Positions 53,057 to 62,335 of a DNA stretch of 64,000 bases are shown one piece after another. This stretch comes from Mucilaginibacter rivuli. GTDB lineage: Bacteria; Bacteroidota; Bacteroidia; Sphingobacteriales; Sphingobacteriaceae. The notes under the pieces are model-generated. The model was not told where the DNA came from and ran no database searches. It was given only the letters and a program-made list of their open reading frames with translations. The position numbers were made by a program, and so were the translations under genes. Position 1 is the first letter of the stretch. Each line of letters starts with the position of its first letter. The DNA is taken from the NCBI RefSeq assembly GCF_019391655.1, contig NZ_JAHXPQ010000001.1, positions 865,807 to 929,806 on the forward strand, written 5' to 3'.

Positions 53057-53062
53057 CCGCAA

Positions 53063-53998
53063 ATGAATAAAGTATCTGATAAAAGAATCGTTTCGCTGCT
53101 GGCGGCTACTACTGAAATTGTTTGCGCTTTAGGTTTGGAAAAAAATCTTGTTGGCGTATCACATGAGTGCGATTATCCCGAATCGGTAAAAAAATTACCT
53201 CAGTGCTCTGATGTAAGGTTCATCCCCGGAGCGAGCAGTTTAGAGATAGATAAAAAAGTAAAAGAAATTCTTACAGATGCCTTATCCATCTACACCATAA
53301 ATAAAGAACTGATAAAAGAGCTTCAACCCGATATGGTACTCACCCAGGCCCAATGCGAGGTTTGCGCCGTAAGCCTTAAAGATGTTGAAGAAGCTTTAGA
53401 AAACCTGCTGGATAAAGAAGCCGAGATCATATCAGTACAACCTAATACCCTCGGCGATATTTTTAAGGATATCACCCTCATTGCCCAAAAGCTGGACACC
53501 ATTGACGCAGGCATGCAGCTCATTGAAAGTTTGGAAGAACGGATGGACATTATTCGCCATAAGCTTAAATTTATTGCTGATAAACCTACAGTTGCCTGTA
53601 TTGAGTGGATGGAACCTTTAATGGTTGCCGGTAACTGGGTGCCCGAAATGGTTGAAATAGCAGGTGGAAAATCGGTATTGGCTGTAAATGGTAAACACTC
53701 GCCATTTATCAGCTGGGAGGTATTGAAAGCCGAAGATCCGGATATCATTATCATTACCCCTTGTGGTTTTGATATAGAGCGAACGTTAAAGGAAATAGAT
53801 GTAATACTTGCCTTACCGGGATTTGGCGAACTAAAAGCAGTAAAAAACAACCGCCTGTATATTGCCGATGGTAACCAGTATTTTAACAGATCGGGCCCGC
53901 GGATAGTGGACTCCGTCGAAATACTGGCCGAGATCATTTACCCCAAACAGTTTATTTTTGGATATGAGGGTAATGGTTGGATGAAGTTCTCAGTTTAA
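53063..53998 (+). CDS. BtuF/FepB-like substrate-binding protein without signal peptide
   Basis: The 311-residue protein matches the periplasmic binding protein 2 fold of cobalamin/iron ABC systems: 'RIVSLLAATTEIVCALGL', 'LVGVSHECDYPESVKKLPQC', 'MVLTQAQCEVCAVSL' and the C-terminal 'NQYFNRSGPRIVDSVEILAE'. There is no signal peptide with the ATG at 53063 or the alternative upstream start, so it appears to be cytoplasmic. Similar signal-less proteins annotated as cobalamin-binding are common. Ligand is unknown; it is convergent with a TonB receptor by four bases. Confidence 0.88.
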   Translation: MNKVSDKRIVSLLAATTEIVCALGLEKNLVGVSHECDYPESVKKLPQCSDVRFIPGASSLEIDKKVKEILTDALSIYTINKELIKELQPDMVLTQAQCEVCAVSLKDVEEALENLLDKEAEIISVQPNTLGDIFKDITLIAQKLDTIDAGMQLIESLEERMDIIRHKLKFIADKPTVACIEWMEPLMVAGNWVPEMVEIAGGKSVLAVNGKHSPFISWEVLKAEDPDIIIITPCGFDIERTLKEIDVILALPGFGELKAVKNNRLYIADGNQYFNRSGPRIVDSVEILAEIIYPKQFIFGYEGNGWMKFSV

Positions 53999-56073
53999 AA
54001 GCGCACATTCATCCCCGCAAAATAATTGCGCGGCGGTGCCGGATTATAATATCGGCCGCCTGCTGCATTAATATCATTACCTAAGCTGTATCGCAGGTTT
54101 AATAAATTATCGCCACCCGCAAAAAGCTCCAATTGCGTTTTGTGGGTAATGTTATGCTTCCAGCCGGTTTTTATTTCAACCAGGTGATAACTATTTGTAT
54201 AAACCGTATTGGCATCATTCAGCGGAAGTTTGTCGGTAAAATTATGTTGTATAAAAAAGTAAAACCGTTGTGGTAACAGCATATTTAAACTGCTCACAAT
54301 AACCTGCCTTGGTACTCCTGTTAATTTATTACCCGAATAGTTGTTCGTCCCATCGCTGTAATCCCCAAAGATAAACCCGCTATAAGTATAGCTTGTGTTA
54401 AACTGTAAACCCCGAAAAAAGCCACTATTGTTTTGGCGGATGAACCAATCGGTAAAATAAAGTTCAAAGCCGGGCTGGTCTGTAGCACCCGCATTAATAT
54501 AGTAGTTTGCCCCGCTGCTGTTTTGGCGTTGCACAATGGTATTGTTCAGTTTATAAAAAAATACCGAGGCATCAAGCAGCATACTCCCGCTGCCATTTTG
54601 TAACCTAAATCCGGTTTCATAGTTCCAGCCGTCTTCGGCCTGTAAGTTGGGGTTAATGCTATGGTCGGTAGGGTGTATCTCACCTGTTGATGGTGTGGAA
54701 TACCCGCGGCTTACCGAAGCGCGCCCGATAAAATTATTGGTTATTTGGTAAGACAGGGCCAGCCTCGGCATCAACTGCGCATCAAATGACCTGTTGGTAA
54801 AATCGCTTTGGTTAAGCGGGTACAGGTTTTGAAAAGCGTAGCCGTAATTGTTTAAACTCAATGCAGCCTCGATCAGTAATTTGCCGGTTAGGTTGGCGGT
54901 AAAACGACTAAATATAAAGTTTTGATTGGTATGGATATTATCGAGCGCTTGTGGTGCGGCTTTGTTACCCAGGTTATTATCATAATCTCCGATATTCGAA
55001 TTGGTTTGCTGCCACTCGTAACCCAGGTTTATTTTCCACTTTAAATGATCCTCTTTTTTTGCAGATAACTCAAAATATGTGCGCAAGCCATACGTACTTT
55101 CATTACGCTCCTCATATACGGTAAACGATGGGTTAACAAAATCTACTTGAGTGCCATAAATAGTTATCACATTACGCAACCTGCTGTTTAGCTTGTAATC
55201 ATTCACCAGGCCGCCAAAAAACATTTTGTTATTGATGTGCGCGTTCAAAGCGATAGCCCCGGCATTAGCAGGCGTTGGCAGCCTTGCAAGCGATGGGTCT
55301 GTAAATGCCTGGGGCAAAGTCAATCCACCCGGGGTTTGATAGTTAAGATCGGAGTAAAAGCCAATAGCTTTCAAGCTGTTTTCAGTGCCATATTTAAGAT
55401 TGTCAACCAACTGGAAATAGTTGCGCTGCATGGCGCTGTTTTGCCGGTAACCGCCATAATTTTGGTATGCCTGGTTTATATTGAGTTGATTATTACCCCA
55501 TGTTTGCTGCAGCGCTATGTTTTGATGCATCAATTGGTAGGAGCCAACATCAATACCACCGCTTACAAAACTATCTGTTACCCGTTTATTAACAGGGCTC
55601 AATAACACTACACCGCCCGAATTAGCGCCAAACAAGCTGCCATCGGGCCCTTTTAAAACCTCAATATTTTGTATGCTGTTAAAATCAATAGCCTGCAGGT
55701 AAGTGTTGCCACCCGCGTCGGTTAAAGGTATCTCATCAAAATAGATCTTCACATCACGTACACCAAAGGGTGAGCGCAATAAGCTTCCGCGGATAGACAG
55801 GCGGTAACTACCCGGCGAGCGTTCTTCCATCCTGATGCCCGGGATGGTATTCATAACGCTAACCAACGAATTATCGAACTGAAGGTGTAATTGCTGCGCG
55901 GTTAATACACCAACAGATGCGGGGGTATTAAGCAGGGGCCTTTCAGAAAGGTAACCTTTAACCGAAACCTCATTTAAGTGTTTCCCGGTATCAATGTGTA
56001 TGGTATCGTTTTTAGTTTGGCCGAATACGGTTGCTGCAGTGAAAAATAAAGCGATGGCGAGAAATGGTTTCAA
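53995..56073 (-). CDS. TonB-dependent outer-membrane receptor (iron-complex type)
   Basis: The 692-residue receptor has a signal peptide ending in TVFGQ, a plug domain with 'LNEVSVKGYLSERPLLNTPA' to 'IQNIEVLKGPDGSLFGANSG' (about 35-160), and a beta-barrel ending 'PPRNYFAGMNVRF' with the terminal Phe needed for outer-membrane insertion. It resembles siderophore or cobalamin receptors. The start is TTG at 56073. It is convergent (4-base overlap) with a cobalamin/iron-type binding protein, which may act on the same ligand. Confidence 0.92.
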   Translation of the reverse strand: MKPFLAIALFFTAATVFGQTKNDTIHIDTGKHLNEVSVKGYLSERPLLNTPASVGVLTAQQLHLQFDNSLVSVMNTIPGIRMEERSPGSYRLSIRGSLLRSPFGVRDVKIYFDEIPLTDAGGNTYLQAIDFNSIQNIEVLKGPDGSLFGANSGGVVLLSPVNKRVTDSFVSGGIDVGSYQLMHQNIALQQTWGNNQLNINQAYQNYGGYRQNSAMQRNYFQLVDNLKYGTENSLKAIGFYSDLNYQTPGGLTLPQAFTDPSLARLPTPANAGAIALNAHINNKMFFGGLVNDYKLNSRLRNVITIYGTQVDFVNPSFTVYEERNESTYGLRTYFELSAKKEDHLKWKINLGYEWQQTNSNIGDYDNNLGNKAAPQALDNIHTNQNFIFSRFTANLTGKLLIEAALSLNNYGYAFQNLYPLNQSDFTNRSFDAQLMPRLALSYQITNNFIGRASVSRGYSTPSTGEIHPTDHSINPNLQAEDGWNYETGFRLQNGSGSMLLDASVFFYKLNNTIVQRQNSSGANYYINAGATDQPGFELYFTDWFIRQNNSGFFRGLQFNTSYTYSGFIFGDYSDGTNNYSGNKLTGVPRQVIVSSLNMLLPQRFYFFIQHNFTDKLPLNDANTVYTNSYHLVEIKTGWKHNITHKTQLELFAGGDNLLNLRYSLGNDINAAGGRYYNPAPPRNYFAGMNVRF

Positions 56074-56170
56074 TAGTATTGTGCTGTATTGAGCAAATAT
56101 ATTATTTTATATACAGCGTGTTTGAAACTAATTAACTACAATCAAGATTCATCCTAAACTGCTTAATTAA

Positions 56171-56201
56171 TTGCTTGGCTTAATAATGCTCGCTACCTTT
56201 A
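56171..56201 (+). promoter_or_regulatory. Likely promoter of the VIT-family gene
   Basis: TTG (56171-56173), 20 bases, then TACCTTTA (56194-56201), one base off the TAnnTTTG box. It ends five bases before the chosen ATG at 56207. Confidence 0.45.
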
Positions 56202-56206
56202 ACATT

Positions 56207-56905
56207 ATGGATCATCACCACCACGACGAACATCACCTTAAAAGCTCAGATACCATTCGCGATATTGTTATTGGCATGTCGGATGGTTTAACGGTACCTT
56301 TCGCTTTGGCGGCGGGTTTGTCGGGCGCGGTTAACTCATCAACCATTGTGGTAACCGCCGGTATCGCCGAAATTGTGGCAGGTTCCATTGCCATGGGATT
56401 GGGCGGCTTTCTGGCTGGTAAAACCGAGGCCGACCACTACAACTCCGAGCTTGCCCGCGAGTACGCCGAGGTTGAGCGCATCCCCGAACAGGAGAAAGCC
56501 GAGGTAAAAGAAGTATTTGCCGATTTTGGCCTGTCCGAGCACCTGCAAAATGAGATTGCCGATGAGATGGCTAAAGACAAAGATAAATGGGTTGATTTTA
56601 TGATGCGCTACGAACTGGGCCTGGAAAAACCCGAAGCCAACCGCGCCACACAAAGCGCCATCACCATAGGCGTATCGTATATCGTGGGTGGCATCATCCC
56701 GCTATCACCCTATTTTTTCATTAAAAACTCCGAAGAGGCATTGTACTATTCCTGCGGTGTAACGCTTATCTGCCTGTTTGTTTTTGGCTTCTTTAAAAGT
56801 AAGGTAACGGGGCAACCTCCCGTTTGGGGCGCAATAAAAGTGGTTATCATTGGTGCATTGGCTGCTATTGCTGCATTTGCTGTTGCTAAGATGATAACGA
56901 AGTAA
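56207..56905 (+). CDS. VIT1/CCC1-family iron/manganese transporter
   Basis: The 232-residue membrane protein has a His-rich N-terminus (DHHHHDEHH) and the family start 'DIVIGMSDGLTVPFALAAGL', five hydrophobic segments and the cytoplasmic metal-binding helix region 'AREYAEVERIPEQEKAEVKE' between TM2 and TM3. Family members move Fe2+ or Mn2+ out of the cytoplasm or into stores. The frame is open from 56171, but that ATG-less stretch includes the promoter; the ATG at 56207 is used. It is convergent with an FMN reductase across an inverted repeat. Confidence 0.9.
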   Translation: MDHHHHDEHHLKSSDTIRDIVIGMSDGLTVPFALAAGLSGAVNSSTIVVTAGIAEIVAGSIAMGLGGFLAGKTEADHYNSELAREYAEVERIPEQEKAEVKEVFADFGLSEHLQNEIADEMAKDKDKWVDFMMRYELGLEKPEANRATQSAITIGVSYIVGGIIPLSPYFFIKNSEEALYYSCGVTLICLFVFGFFKSKVTGQPPVWGAIKVVIIGALAAIAAFAVAKMITK

Positions 56906-56909
56906 GTTA

Positions 56910-56976
56910 AAAGTATAAAGTGCAAAGTCGAAAGTTTTGCAGTGCTTTTAACTTTGCACTTTCAACTTTATACTTT
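56910..56976. repeat. AAAGTATAAAGT inverted repeat at a convergent junction
   Basis: AAAGTATAAAGT (56910-56921) and its complement at 56965-56976 (ACTTTATACTTT), with further related words between (GCAAAGTCGAAAGT, AACTTTGCACTTTCA). It lies between two convergent stops and probably acts as a bidirectional terminator or repeat-derived hairpin. Confidence 0.7.
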
Positions 56977-56979
56977 CAC

Positions 56980-57501
56980 TTAATACTTAATAAACTTATC
57001 CATCTGCTCATTGGTAAACTTGATGGTGTCTTCTTTTATCAGATTACCATCCGCATCCAACTCCTCGCGGATGGAGGTAATGTGGATCTTTAAAGGCATC
57101 ACATTCAGATGCAGGTAATTACAAACCCCCGTAAAATGGTCAATACCGCGTATGTTGCCGTACTTGCCCGATGATATCCCCACCAGGGCAACCTTTTTAT
57201 CATAAAAGCTCTGCGGAAAAGCACAGGCATCAATAAAAACTTTCAATACACCGGGGAAACTGCCGTTGTACTCCGGTATCACAAAAATGAACTTTTGAGT
57301 ATCGCTTACCAGTTGCTGTATGGGCTCAAAGGCTGCGCTACGCTTGCCGTAAAGGTCGCTCACGGTAATATCCCCGGGCAAGTCAAGCAGCGAAAATACA
57401 TTGGTTTGGAGGCCTTTGGCAGCTAATGTTTTTTGATAGTAATAAGCCACCCTGAGCGTTGAACTGTTAGGCCTGTTGGTGCCTGCAATAATAGTAACCA
57501 T
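56980..57501 (-). CDS. NADPH-dependent FMN reductase-like flavoprotein
   Basis: The 173-residue protein matches the NADPH-dependent FMN reductase family (flavodoxin-like fold): 'IIAGTNRPNSSTLRVAYYY' (the GSxRxxS-type phosphate loop, here GTNRPNSST), 'FVIPEYNGSFPGVLKVFIDA' (PEYNxSxPG, the family signature). Substrates range from quinones to metals, so none is assigned. It stands alone, divergent from parA. Confidence 0.93.
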   Translation of the reverse strand: MVTIIAGTNRPNSSTLRVAYYYQKTLAAKGLQTNVFSLLDLPGDITVSDLYGKRSAAFEPIQQLVSDTQKFIFVIPEYNGSFPGVLKVFIDACAFPQSFYDKKVALVGISSGKYGNIRGIDHFTGVCNYLHLNVMPLKIHITSIREELDADGNLIKEDTIKFTNEQMDKFIKY

Positions 57502-57537
57502 TTAGTGAATATGTTAGTATTTAGCTAAAGGTTTCGA

Positions 57538-57566
57538 TTGCCTGATTAGATAATTTTGTATCTTTA
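57538..57566 (+). promoter_or_regulatory. Likely promoter of the parA operon
   Basis: TTG (57538-57540), 18 bases, then TATCTTTA (57559-57566), close to the TTTG/TAnnTTTG arrangement. The leader to the parA ATG (57663) would be about 90 bases, longer than other leaders in the window. Confidence 0.5.
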
Positions 57567-57662
57567 GCGCGGTATAAAACTTCGGCGAAAACAGAATTTC
57601 CACATTTGTTTTCCGTTGTAAAGATACAGCCATTTTTCGGGTTTAAATTTATAAGATATACA

Positions 57663-58469
57663 ATGAGTAAAATTATTGCCTTAGCCAATCAAAAGGGCGG
57701 TGTTGGTAAAACCACATCGTCAATAAACCTTGCAGCAAGCTTAGCCGTGCTGGAGTTTAAAACACTATTGGTTGATGCTGATCCGCAGGCAAATTCCACA
57801 TCGGGTATCGGGTTTGATCCGCGTACCATTAAGAATAGCATTTACGAGTGTATCATTAATGATATTGACCCGAGGGATGCGATACAAAAAACCGATACAC
57901 CTAACCTTGACTTGTTGCCCGCGCATATTGACCTGGTAGGTGCCGAAATAGAGATGATAAACCTTACCGACCGCGAATACAAAATGCGCGCGGTACTGGC
58001 CAAAGTGCGCGACGATTATGATTTTATCATTATCGATTGCTCGCCATCATTGGGTTTAATTACCATCAATGCCTTATCAGCAGCCGATTCGGTAATTATC
58101 CCTGTACAATGCGAGTATTTTGCGTTAGAAGGTTTGGGTAAATTATTAAATACAATTAAGATTGTACAGAACAGATTAAACACCAACCTGGAAATTGAGG
58201 GTATATTGTTAACCATGTATGATGTGCGCCTGCGCCTTTCAAACCAGGTGGTTGAAGAGGTGAAAACTCACTTTGAAAACCTGGTGTTTGACACAATTAT
58301 ACAACGAAATACCCGTTTAAGCGAAGCGCCAAGCTTTGGTTTATCGGTTATTATGCACGATGCCAATTGCAAGGGAGCCATAAATTACCTTAACCTTGCC
58401 CGCGAGATCGTTCGCAATAACGGCCTGATAAAGGAAGAAAATAACTTAACTACAGAAACAGTAGAATAA
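57663..58469 (+). CDS. parA: Chromosome-partition ATPase ParA (Soj)
   Basis: The 268-residue P-loop ATPase forms DNA-bound dimers that move ParB-bound chromosome origins. The deviant Walker A 'NQKGGVGKTTSSINLAASLA' is at residues about 8-27, the switch 'LLVDADPQANST' and Walker B 'DFIIIDCSPSLGLI'. No helix-turn-helix precedes it, as in chromosomal type ParA. The frame is open from 57606, but the ATG at 57663 starts the standard MSKIIALANQKGG. It heads the operon parA-parB-DUF5683-dapB-lepB. Confidence 0.96.
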   Translation: MSKIIALANQKGGVGKTTSSINLAASLAVLEFKTLLVDADPQANSTSGIGFDPRTIKNSIYECIINDIDPRDAIQKTDTPNLDLLPAHIDLVGAEIEMINLTDREYKMRAVLAKVRDDYDFIIIDCSPSLGLITINALSAADSVIIPVQCEYFALEGLGKLLNTIKIVQNRLNTNLEIEGILLTMYDVRLRLSNQVVEEVKTHFENLVFDTIIQRNTRLSEAPSFGLSVIMHDANCKGAINYLNLAREIVRNNGLIKEENNLTTETVE

Positions 58470-58473
58470 TTAG

Positions 58474-59394
58474 ATGAGTGCAGAAAAAAGAAACGCTTTA
58501 GGCAGGGGCCTCGGAGCACTTTTAAATGATGATGCTGTTAATGTAGCGCCAGGTAATAACAATAGTAATAACAGGAGTGTTGCATCAAGCCCGCAGGTTA
58601 ATGATCTGGGTTCGGTGAACGAGATCAGGATAAGCGAGATAGAGGTTAACCCTTTTCAGCCCCGTACTGAGTTTGATCAGGAAGCATTAAAAGAACTTTC
58701 AGACTCCATCAAATTACAAGGCTTAATACAGCCTATTACGGTTCGTAAGGTAACATCAAACGCGTACCAGTTAATATCCGGCGAGCGGCGCTTACGTGCG
58801 TCAAAGTTAGCCGGGTTAACACAAATACCTGCTTATATCCGTACAGCTAACGATCAGCAAATGCTCGAAATGGCATTGATCGAGAATATACAACGCCAGG
58901 ATCTTAATTCTATCGAGGTAGCATTAAGTTTTCAGCGTATGATAGAAGAGTGTAACCTGAAACAGGAAGAGCTTGGCGATCGCGTAAGCAAAAACCGTTC
59001 AACAGTTACAAATTACCTTCGCTTGTTAAAATTGCCCCCGGGCATACAGGCATCCATACGCGACGGGCAGATCAGTATGGGCCATGCTAAAGCGCTCATC
59101 ACCATAAGCGACCCGGTTGCGCAGCTACATTTACATAAAATGGTTATCCAGCAGGAACTGTCGGTTAGAAAGACCGAACAACTTGCCCGCGACCTGCAAC
59201 GCGCCATACCCAAGAAAGAAGGTAAAGCGCCCGAACCATTATCGTTCCAGGTGCAAAAGATACAGGACGACCTGGCATCTAAATTTGGTACACGGGTAAA
59301 ACTAAAAATTAACGATGGTGGCAAAGGTGCTATCGAAATTCCGTTTTTATCGCAGGACGATTTGGGCCGTATTCTCGAAATGTTGGATTGGTAG
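58474..59394 (+). CDS. parB: Chromosome-partition protein ParB (Spo0J)
   Basis: The 306-residue CTP-dependent clamp binds parS sites near the origin. It has the N-terminal CTPase/ParB-N domain with 'NPFQPRTEFDQEALKELSDS', 'YQLISGERRLRASKLAGL' (GERR motif) and 'EMALIENIQRQDLNSIEVAL', and a central helix-turn-helix around 'QEELGDRVSKNRSTVTNYLR'. It starts four bases after parA and ends two bases before the DUF5683 gene. No parS copy is seen in the window. Confidence 0.96.
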   Translation: MSAEKRNALGRGLGALLNDDAVNVAPGNNNSNNRSVASSPQVNDLGSVNEIRISEIEVNPFQPRTEFDQEALKELSDSIKLQGLIQPITVRKVTSNAYQLISGERRLRASKLAGLTQIPAYIRTANDQQMLEMALIENIQRQDLNSIEVALSFQRMIEECNLKQEELGDRVSKNRSTVTNYLRLLKLPPGIQASIRDGQISMGHAKALITISDPVAQLHLHKMVIQQELSVRKTEQLARDLQRAIPKKEGKAPEPLSFQVQKIQDDLASKFGTRVKLKINDGGKGAIEIPFLSQDDLGRILEMLDW

Positions 59395-59396
59395 GC

Positions 59397-60089
59397 ATGC
59401 GTAAGTACCTGTTCTTAATTATATTTTTATTGGTTTGTATCGCCGCAAAGGCACAAACTCCCGATACTACAGTAAGCCGGAATATAAAGAACAGCCCCGC
59501 CCAAAAAAACGATACTGTGGTTTTGAAACCTTTCAGGGCAAAGTCGCAAGTAAAAAAAGAGAAGGTTTATCATCCTGATAGTAACCACAGTGTACGCGGT
59601 GCGCGTATTCGCTCAATGATACTCCCGGGCTGGGGGCAAATTTATAACAAGCATGGCCTATACTGGCGCTTGCCCCTTTTATATAGCGGTTTGGGCGCGC
59701 TTATCTACAATTTAATATCTAACGGCGGCGATTATAACGACTTTTTAAAAGAGTCGGAATGGCGTGCGCACGGGCGGCAAGGTGCTGAGCCTTTACCGGT
59801 TTATAACGGTACTATCATAACGAATATATCCGACCAAACCATATACGATTTTAAAGATCAATTGAGGCGTAACCGCGATCTGACCATATTTGGTCTGGTT
59901 GCAGTTTGGGGTATTAACGTTATTGATGCTTATGTTGAAGCTAAATTTATCCATTCGTACACCATGGATCAGGATCTGAGTTTTAAAGTCACCCCGCAAT
60001 TAATGGCTGCTCCGCAACAACCTGTTTACGCTTCAAATTTAAATACTACATTTACGCCCGGTTTAAAAATTACATTTTTGTTCAAATGA
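59397..60089 (+). CDS. DUF5683 membrane/secreted protein
   Basis: The 230-residue protein has a signal peptide or anchor (MRKYLFLIIFLLVCIAAKAQ), then the DUF5683 region: 'SMILPGWGQIYNKHGLYWRL' followed by a hydrophobic 'LLYSGLGALIYNLI' and a second hydrophobic stretch 'LTIFGLVAVWGINVIDAYVE'. The family is typical of Bacteroidota parAB operons and its function is unknown. The ATG at 59397 lies two bases after the parB stop; the last base pairs overlap dapB by four bases (ATGA). Confidence 0.9.
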   Translation: MRKYLFLIIFLLVCIAAKAQTPDTTVSRNIKNSPAQKNDTVVLKPFRAKSQVKKEKVYHPDSNHSVRGARIRSMILPGWGQIYNKHGLYWRLPLLYSGLGALIYNLISNGGDYNDFLKESEWRAHGRQGAEPLPVYNGTIITNISDQTIYDFKDQLRRNRDLTIFGLVAVWGINVIDAYVEAKFIHSYTMDQDLSFKVTPQLMAAPQQPVYASNLNTTFTPGLKITFLFK

Positions 60090-60832
60090 AGATCGCATTA
60101 TTAGGATACGGAAAAATGGGTAAGATGATCGAAAAGATCGCTACCGACCGCCACCACGAGATCGTATTAAAGATCGACCAGGATAACCTGGATAAGCTAA
60201 CCGTAGAAAATCTGCAGAAAGCTGACGCCGCTATAGAGTTTAGTACCCCGGATACCGTTTTGAACAATATTCAAAAATGCTTTGAAGCGAATGTGCCCAT
60301 CATTGTTGGTACAACAGGTTGGTATGGCCAATTGCAGCAAATAAAAGATGAGTGCGATAAGCGTAACAATGCGCTCATCTACGCATCTAACTTTAGTGTT
60401 GGCGTGAATGTGTTTTTCCACGTTAACAAAATACTGGCCAAAGTGATGAACCAATACCCGTACTACGATGTACAGGTTGAAGAGATACACCACGTACATA
60501 AACTGGATGCCCCAAGCGGTACCGCCATGACCATTGCCGAAGGGATAATAGAAAACCTGGACAGTAAAAGCGAGTGGGTTAATACCGTAGGTGAAGAGGT
60601 TACGGATGTGGCGCCAAAAAATAACCAACTGTTGATCGAGTCGTTACGGATTGACAGTGTACCCGGTACGCATACCGTGCTTTATGATTCGGAAGTGGAT
60701 ACCATCGAGTTTAAACACACCGCGCATAACCGTACAGGCTTTGCTTTAGGCGCAGTTTTAGCTGCCGAGTGGATACAAGGCAAAAAGGGCTTTTTTGAAG
60801 CTAAGGATATGTTTAGTTTTGATATTAAATAA
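60086..60832 (+). CDS. dapB: 4-hydroxy-tetrahydrodipicolinate reductase
   Basis: The 248-residue enzyme reduces HTPA to tetrahydrodipicolinate with NAD(P)H in the lysine/diaminopimelate pathway, feeding peptidoglycan. Motifs: 'IALLGYGKMGKMIEKIA' (GxGxMG-type nucleotide site), 'VGTTGWYGQ', the family signature 'VEEIHHVHKLDAPSGTAMTI' (catalytic His and Lys), and a C-terminal 'RTGFALGAVLAAEWIQGKKG'. It overlaps the DUF5683 gene by four bases and precedes lepB by 15 bases. Confidence 0.97.
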   Translation: MKIALLGYGKMGKMIEKIATDRHHEIVLKIDQDNLDKLTVENLQKADAAIEFSTPDTVLNNIQKCFEANVPIIVGTTGWYGQLQQIKDECDKRNNALIYASNFSVGVNVFFHVNKILAKVMNQYPYYDVQVEEIHHVHKLDAPSGTAMTIAEGIIENLDSKSEWVNTVGEEVTDVAPKNNQLLIESLRIDSVPGTHTVLYDSEVDTIEFKHTAHNRTGFALGAVLAAEWIQGKKGFFEAKDMFSFDIK

Positions 60833-60847
60833 TTAAAAAATAAGATA

Positions 60848-62314
60848 GTGAACGTTATAGCATTTATTTTGGTTTTTATCATCGTGATCGGTGGACAATT
60901 CATCGGTTGTTGGTTTTTGTTTCAGAAAGCGGGTAAACCGGGTTGGATGGCTCTTATTCCAATTGTGAATGTCTATGTGATGATAGAGTTAAGTGGCAAG
61001 CCTAAATGGTGGATGTTGATGTTTTTTATACCCGGTGTTAATATCCTATTTGCGATAGGCTTATACATAGACTTTTTTAAGTCATATGGAAAATTCAAAC
61101 TTTCTGATTGGATGAAAGGTATCTTATTAGGATTTTATTTTATGCCCAAATGGGGGCTTGATCCGAAAGTAAAATATCTTGGGGTTGTTGATGCCGAGTT
61201 TAAAGAGAAACACAAAGCTCATCTTAAAAAATCATCAGGGCAGGAGTGGACAGAAGCCATCATCTTCGCCGTTGTTGCCGCTACGCTTATCCGTACCTTC
61301 TTTATCGAGGCTTACACCATTCCTACACCATCAATGGAGCGCTCGCTTTTGGTTGGCGATTTCCTTTTTGTAAGTAAAGTAAATTACGGGCCACGCACGC
61401 CGATGACGCCTGTTGCATTCCCCTTCGCGCACCATACCATGCCTTTGTTAAACACCAAAGCATACTGGGATGGATGGGAATTGCCATATTACCGTTTACC
61501 GGGACTAAGCGAGGTGAAGAAAGGTGATGTAGTGGTGTTTAACTACCCTATGGATGCCGATTCGCCATTGTACCGCCCGGTTGATAAACGCGAGAACTAT
61601 ATTAAACGTTGCCAGGGTGCCCCCGGCGATACGCTGAGCGTAGTTGACGCGCAGGTATTTGTTAATGGTAAAGCCGCCCCGAACCCTCCGGGTGAGCAAA
61701 TTGATTACTCGGTTACCAATAACTCTACCGAGCAGATCAACTCTAAAGTGAACGAAGACCTGAACATCACCTTTTACGAAGGCAATCCATCGCCAACCAT
61801 GACGAAAGAGTCGGCCACTACGTTGAAGGGCTATTCTTATATTAAATCGGTTATACCTCTTATCCACCCGAAAGGCGAAAGCATGACCGGACAGATCTTC
61901 CCGACCAAATACCCTAAGCTGTATTCGTTTAACAACAAAACACCGGAGTATAAATGGAACATGGATAACTATGGCCCTATCATTATACCTAAAAAGGGTT
62001 GGACAGTTAAACTGGATAGTTTAACACTACCCCTATATGGCCGAGCTATTGAAGTTTACGAAGGCAATAAGTTAGAGATAAAAGGTACCGACATTTTTAT
62101 AAATGGCAAAAAAACGGATACCTATACTTTTAAAATGAATTATTATTGGATGATGGGCGATAACCGCCATGATTCCGAAGATTCACGTTTCTGGGGCTTT
62201 GTTCCCGAAGACCATATCGTTGGCAAGGCCCTCTTCATTTGGATGAGTTGGGATGACAACGGCAGCTTCCTCAGCAAAATACGCTGGAGCAGGTTGTTCA
62301 GGGGAATACACTAA
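60848..62314 (+). CDS. lepB: Signal peptidase I with an extra N-terminal membrane domain
   Basis: The 488-residue protease removes signal peptides from secreted proteins. The catalytic domain has Ser162 in 'TIPTPSMERSLLVGD' and Lys253 in 'KRENYIKRCQGAPGD', plus the C-terminal 'MMGDNRHDSEDSRFWGFVPE' box. Before it, residues about 1-105 form a separate hydrophobic domain with three or four TM segments ('GGQFIGCWFLFQKAGKPGWM', DUF5684-like). A long insert (residues about 270-420) lies between the Lys and final boxes. The start is GTG at 60848. It ends the parA operon. Confidence 0.95.
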   Translation: MNVIAFILVFIIVIGGQFIGCWFLFQKAGKPGWMALIPIVNVYVMIELSGKPKWWMLMFFIPGVNILFAIGLYIDFFKSYGKFKLSDWMKGILLGFYFMPKWGLDPKVKYLGVVDAEFKEKHKAHLKKSSGQEWTEAIIFAVVAATLIRTFFIEAYTIPTPSMERSLLVGDFLFVSKVNYGPRTPMTPVAFPFAHHTMPLLNTKAYWDGWELPYYRLPGLSEVKKGDVVVFNYPMDADSPLYRPVDKRENYIKRCQGAPGDTLSVVDAQVFVNGKAAPNPPGEQIDYSVTNNSTEQINSKVNEDLNITFYEGNPSPTMTKESATTLKGYSYIKSVIPLIHPKGESMTGQIFPTKYPKLYSFNNKTPEYKWNMDNYGPIIIPKKGWTVKLDSLTLPLYGRAIEVYEGNKLEIKGTDIFINGKKTDTYTFKMNYYWMMGDNRHDSEDSRFWGFVPEDHIVGKALFIWMSWDDNGSFLSKIRWSRLFRGIH

Positions 62315-62335
62315 ATAATGTAAGACGGAAGATGT

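Noticed and set aside
57663..62314. A plasmid-type partition module or integrated element
   Set aside because: The parA/parB types and the neighbours dapB and lepB are chromosomal, and no integrase, att repeat or replication gene is present.
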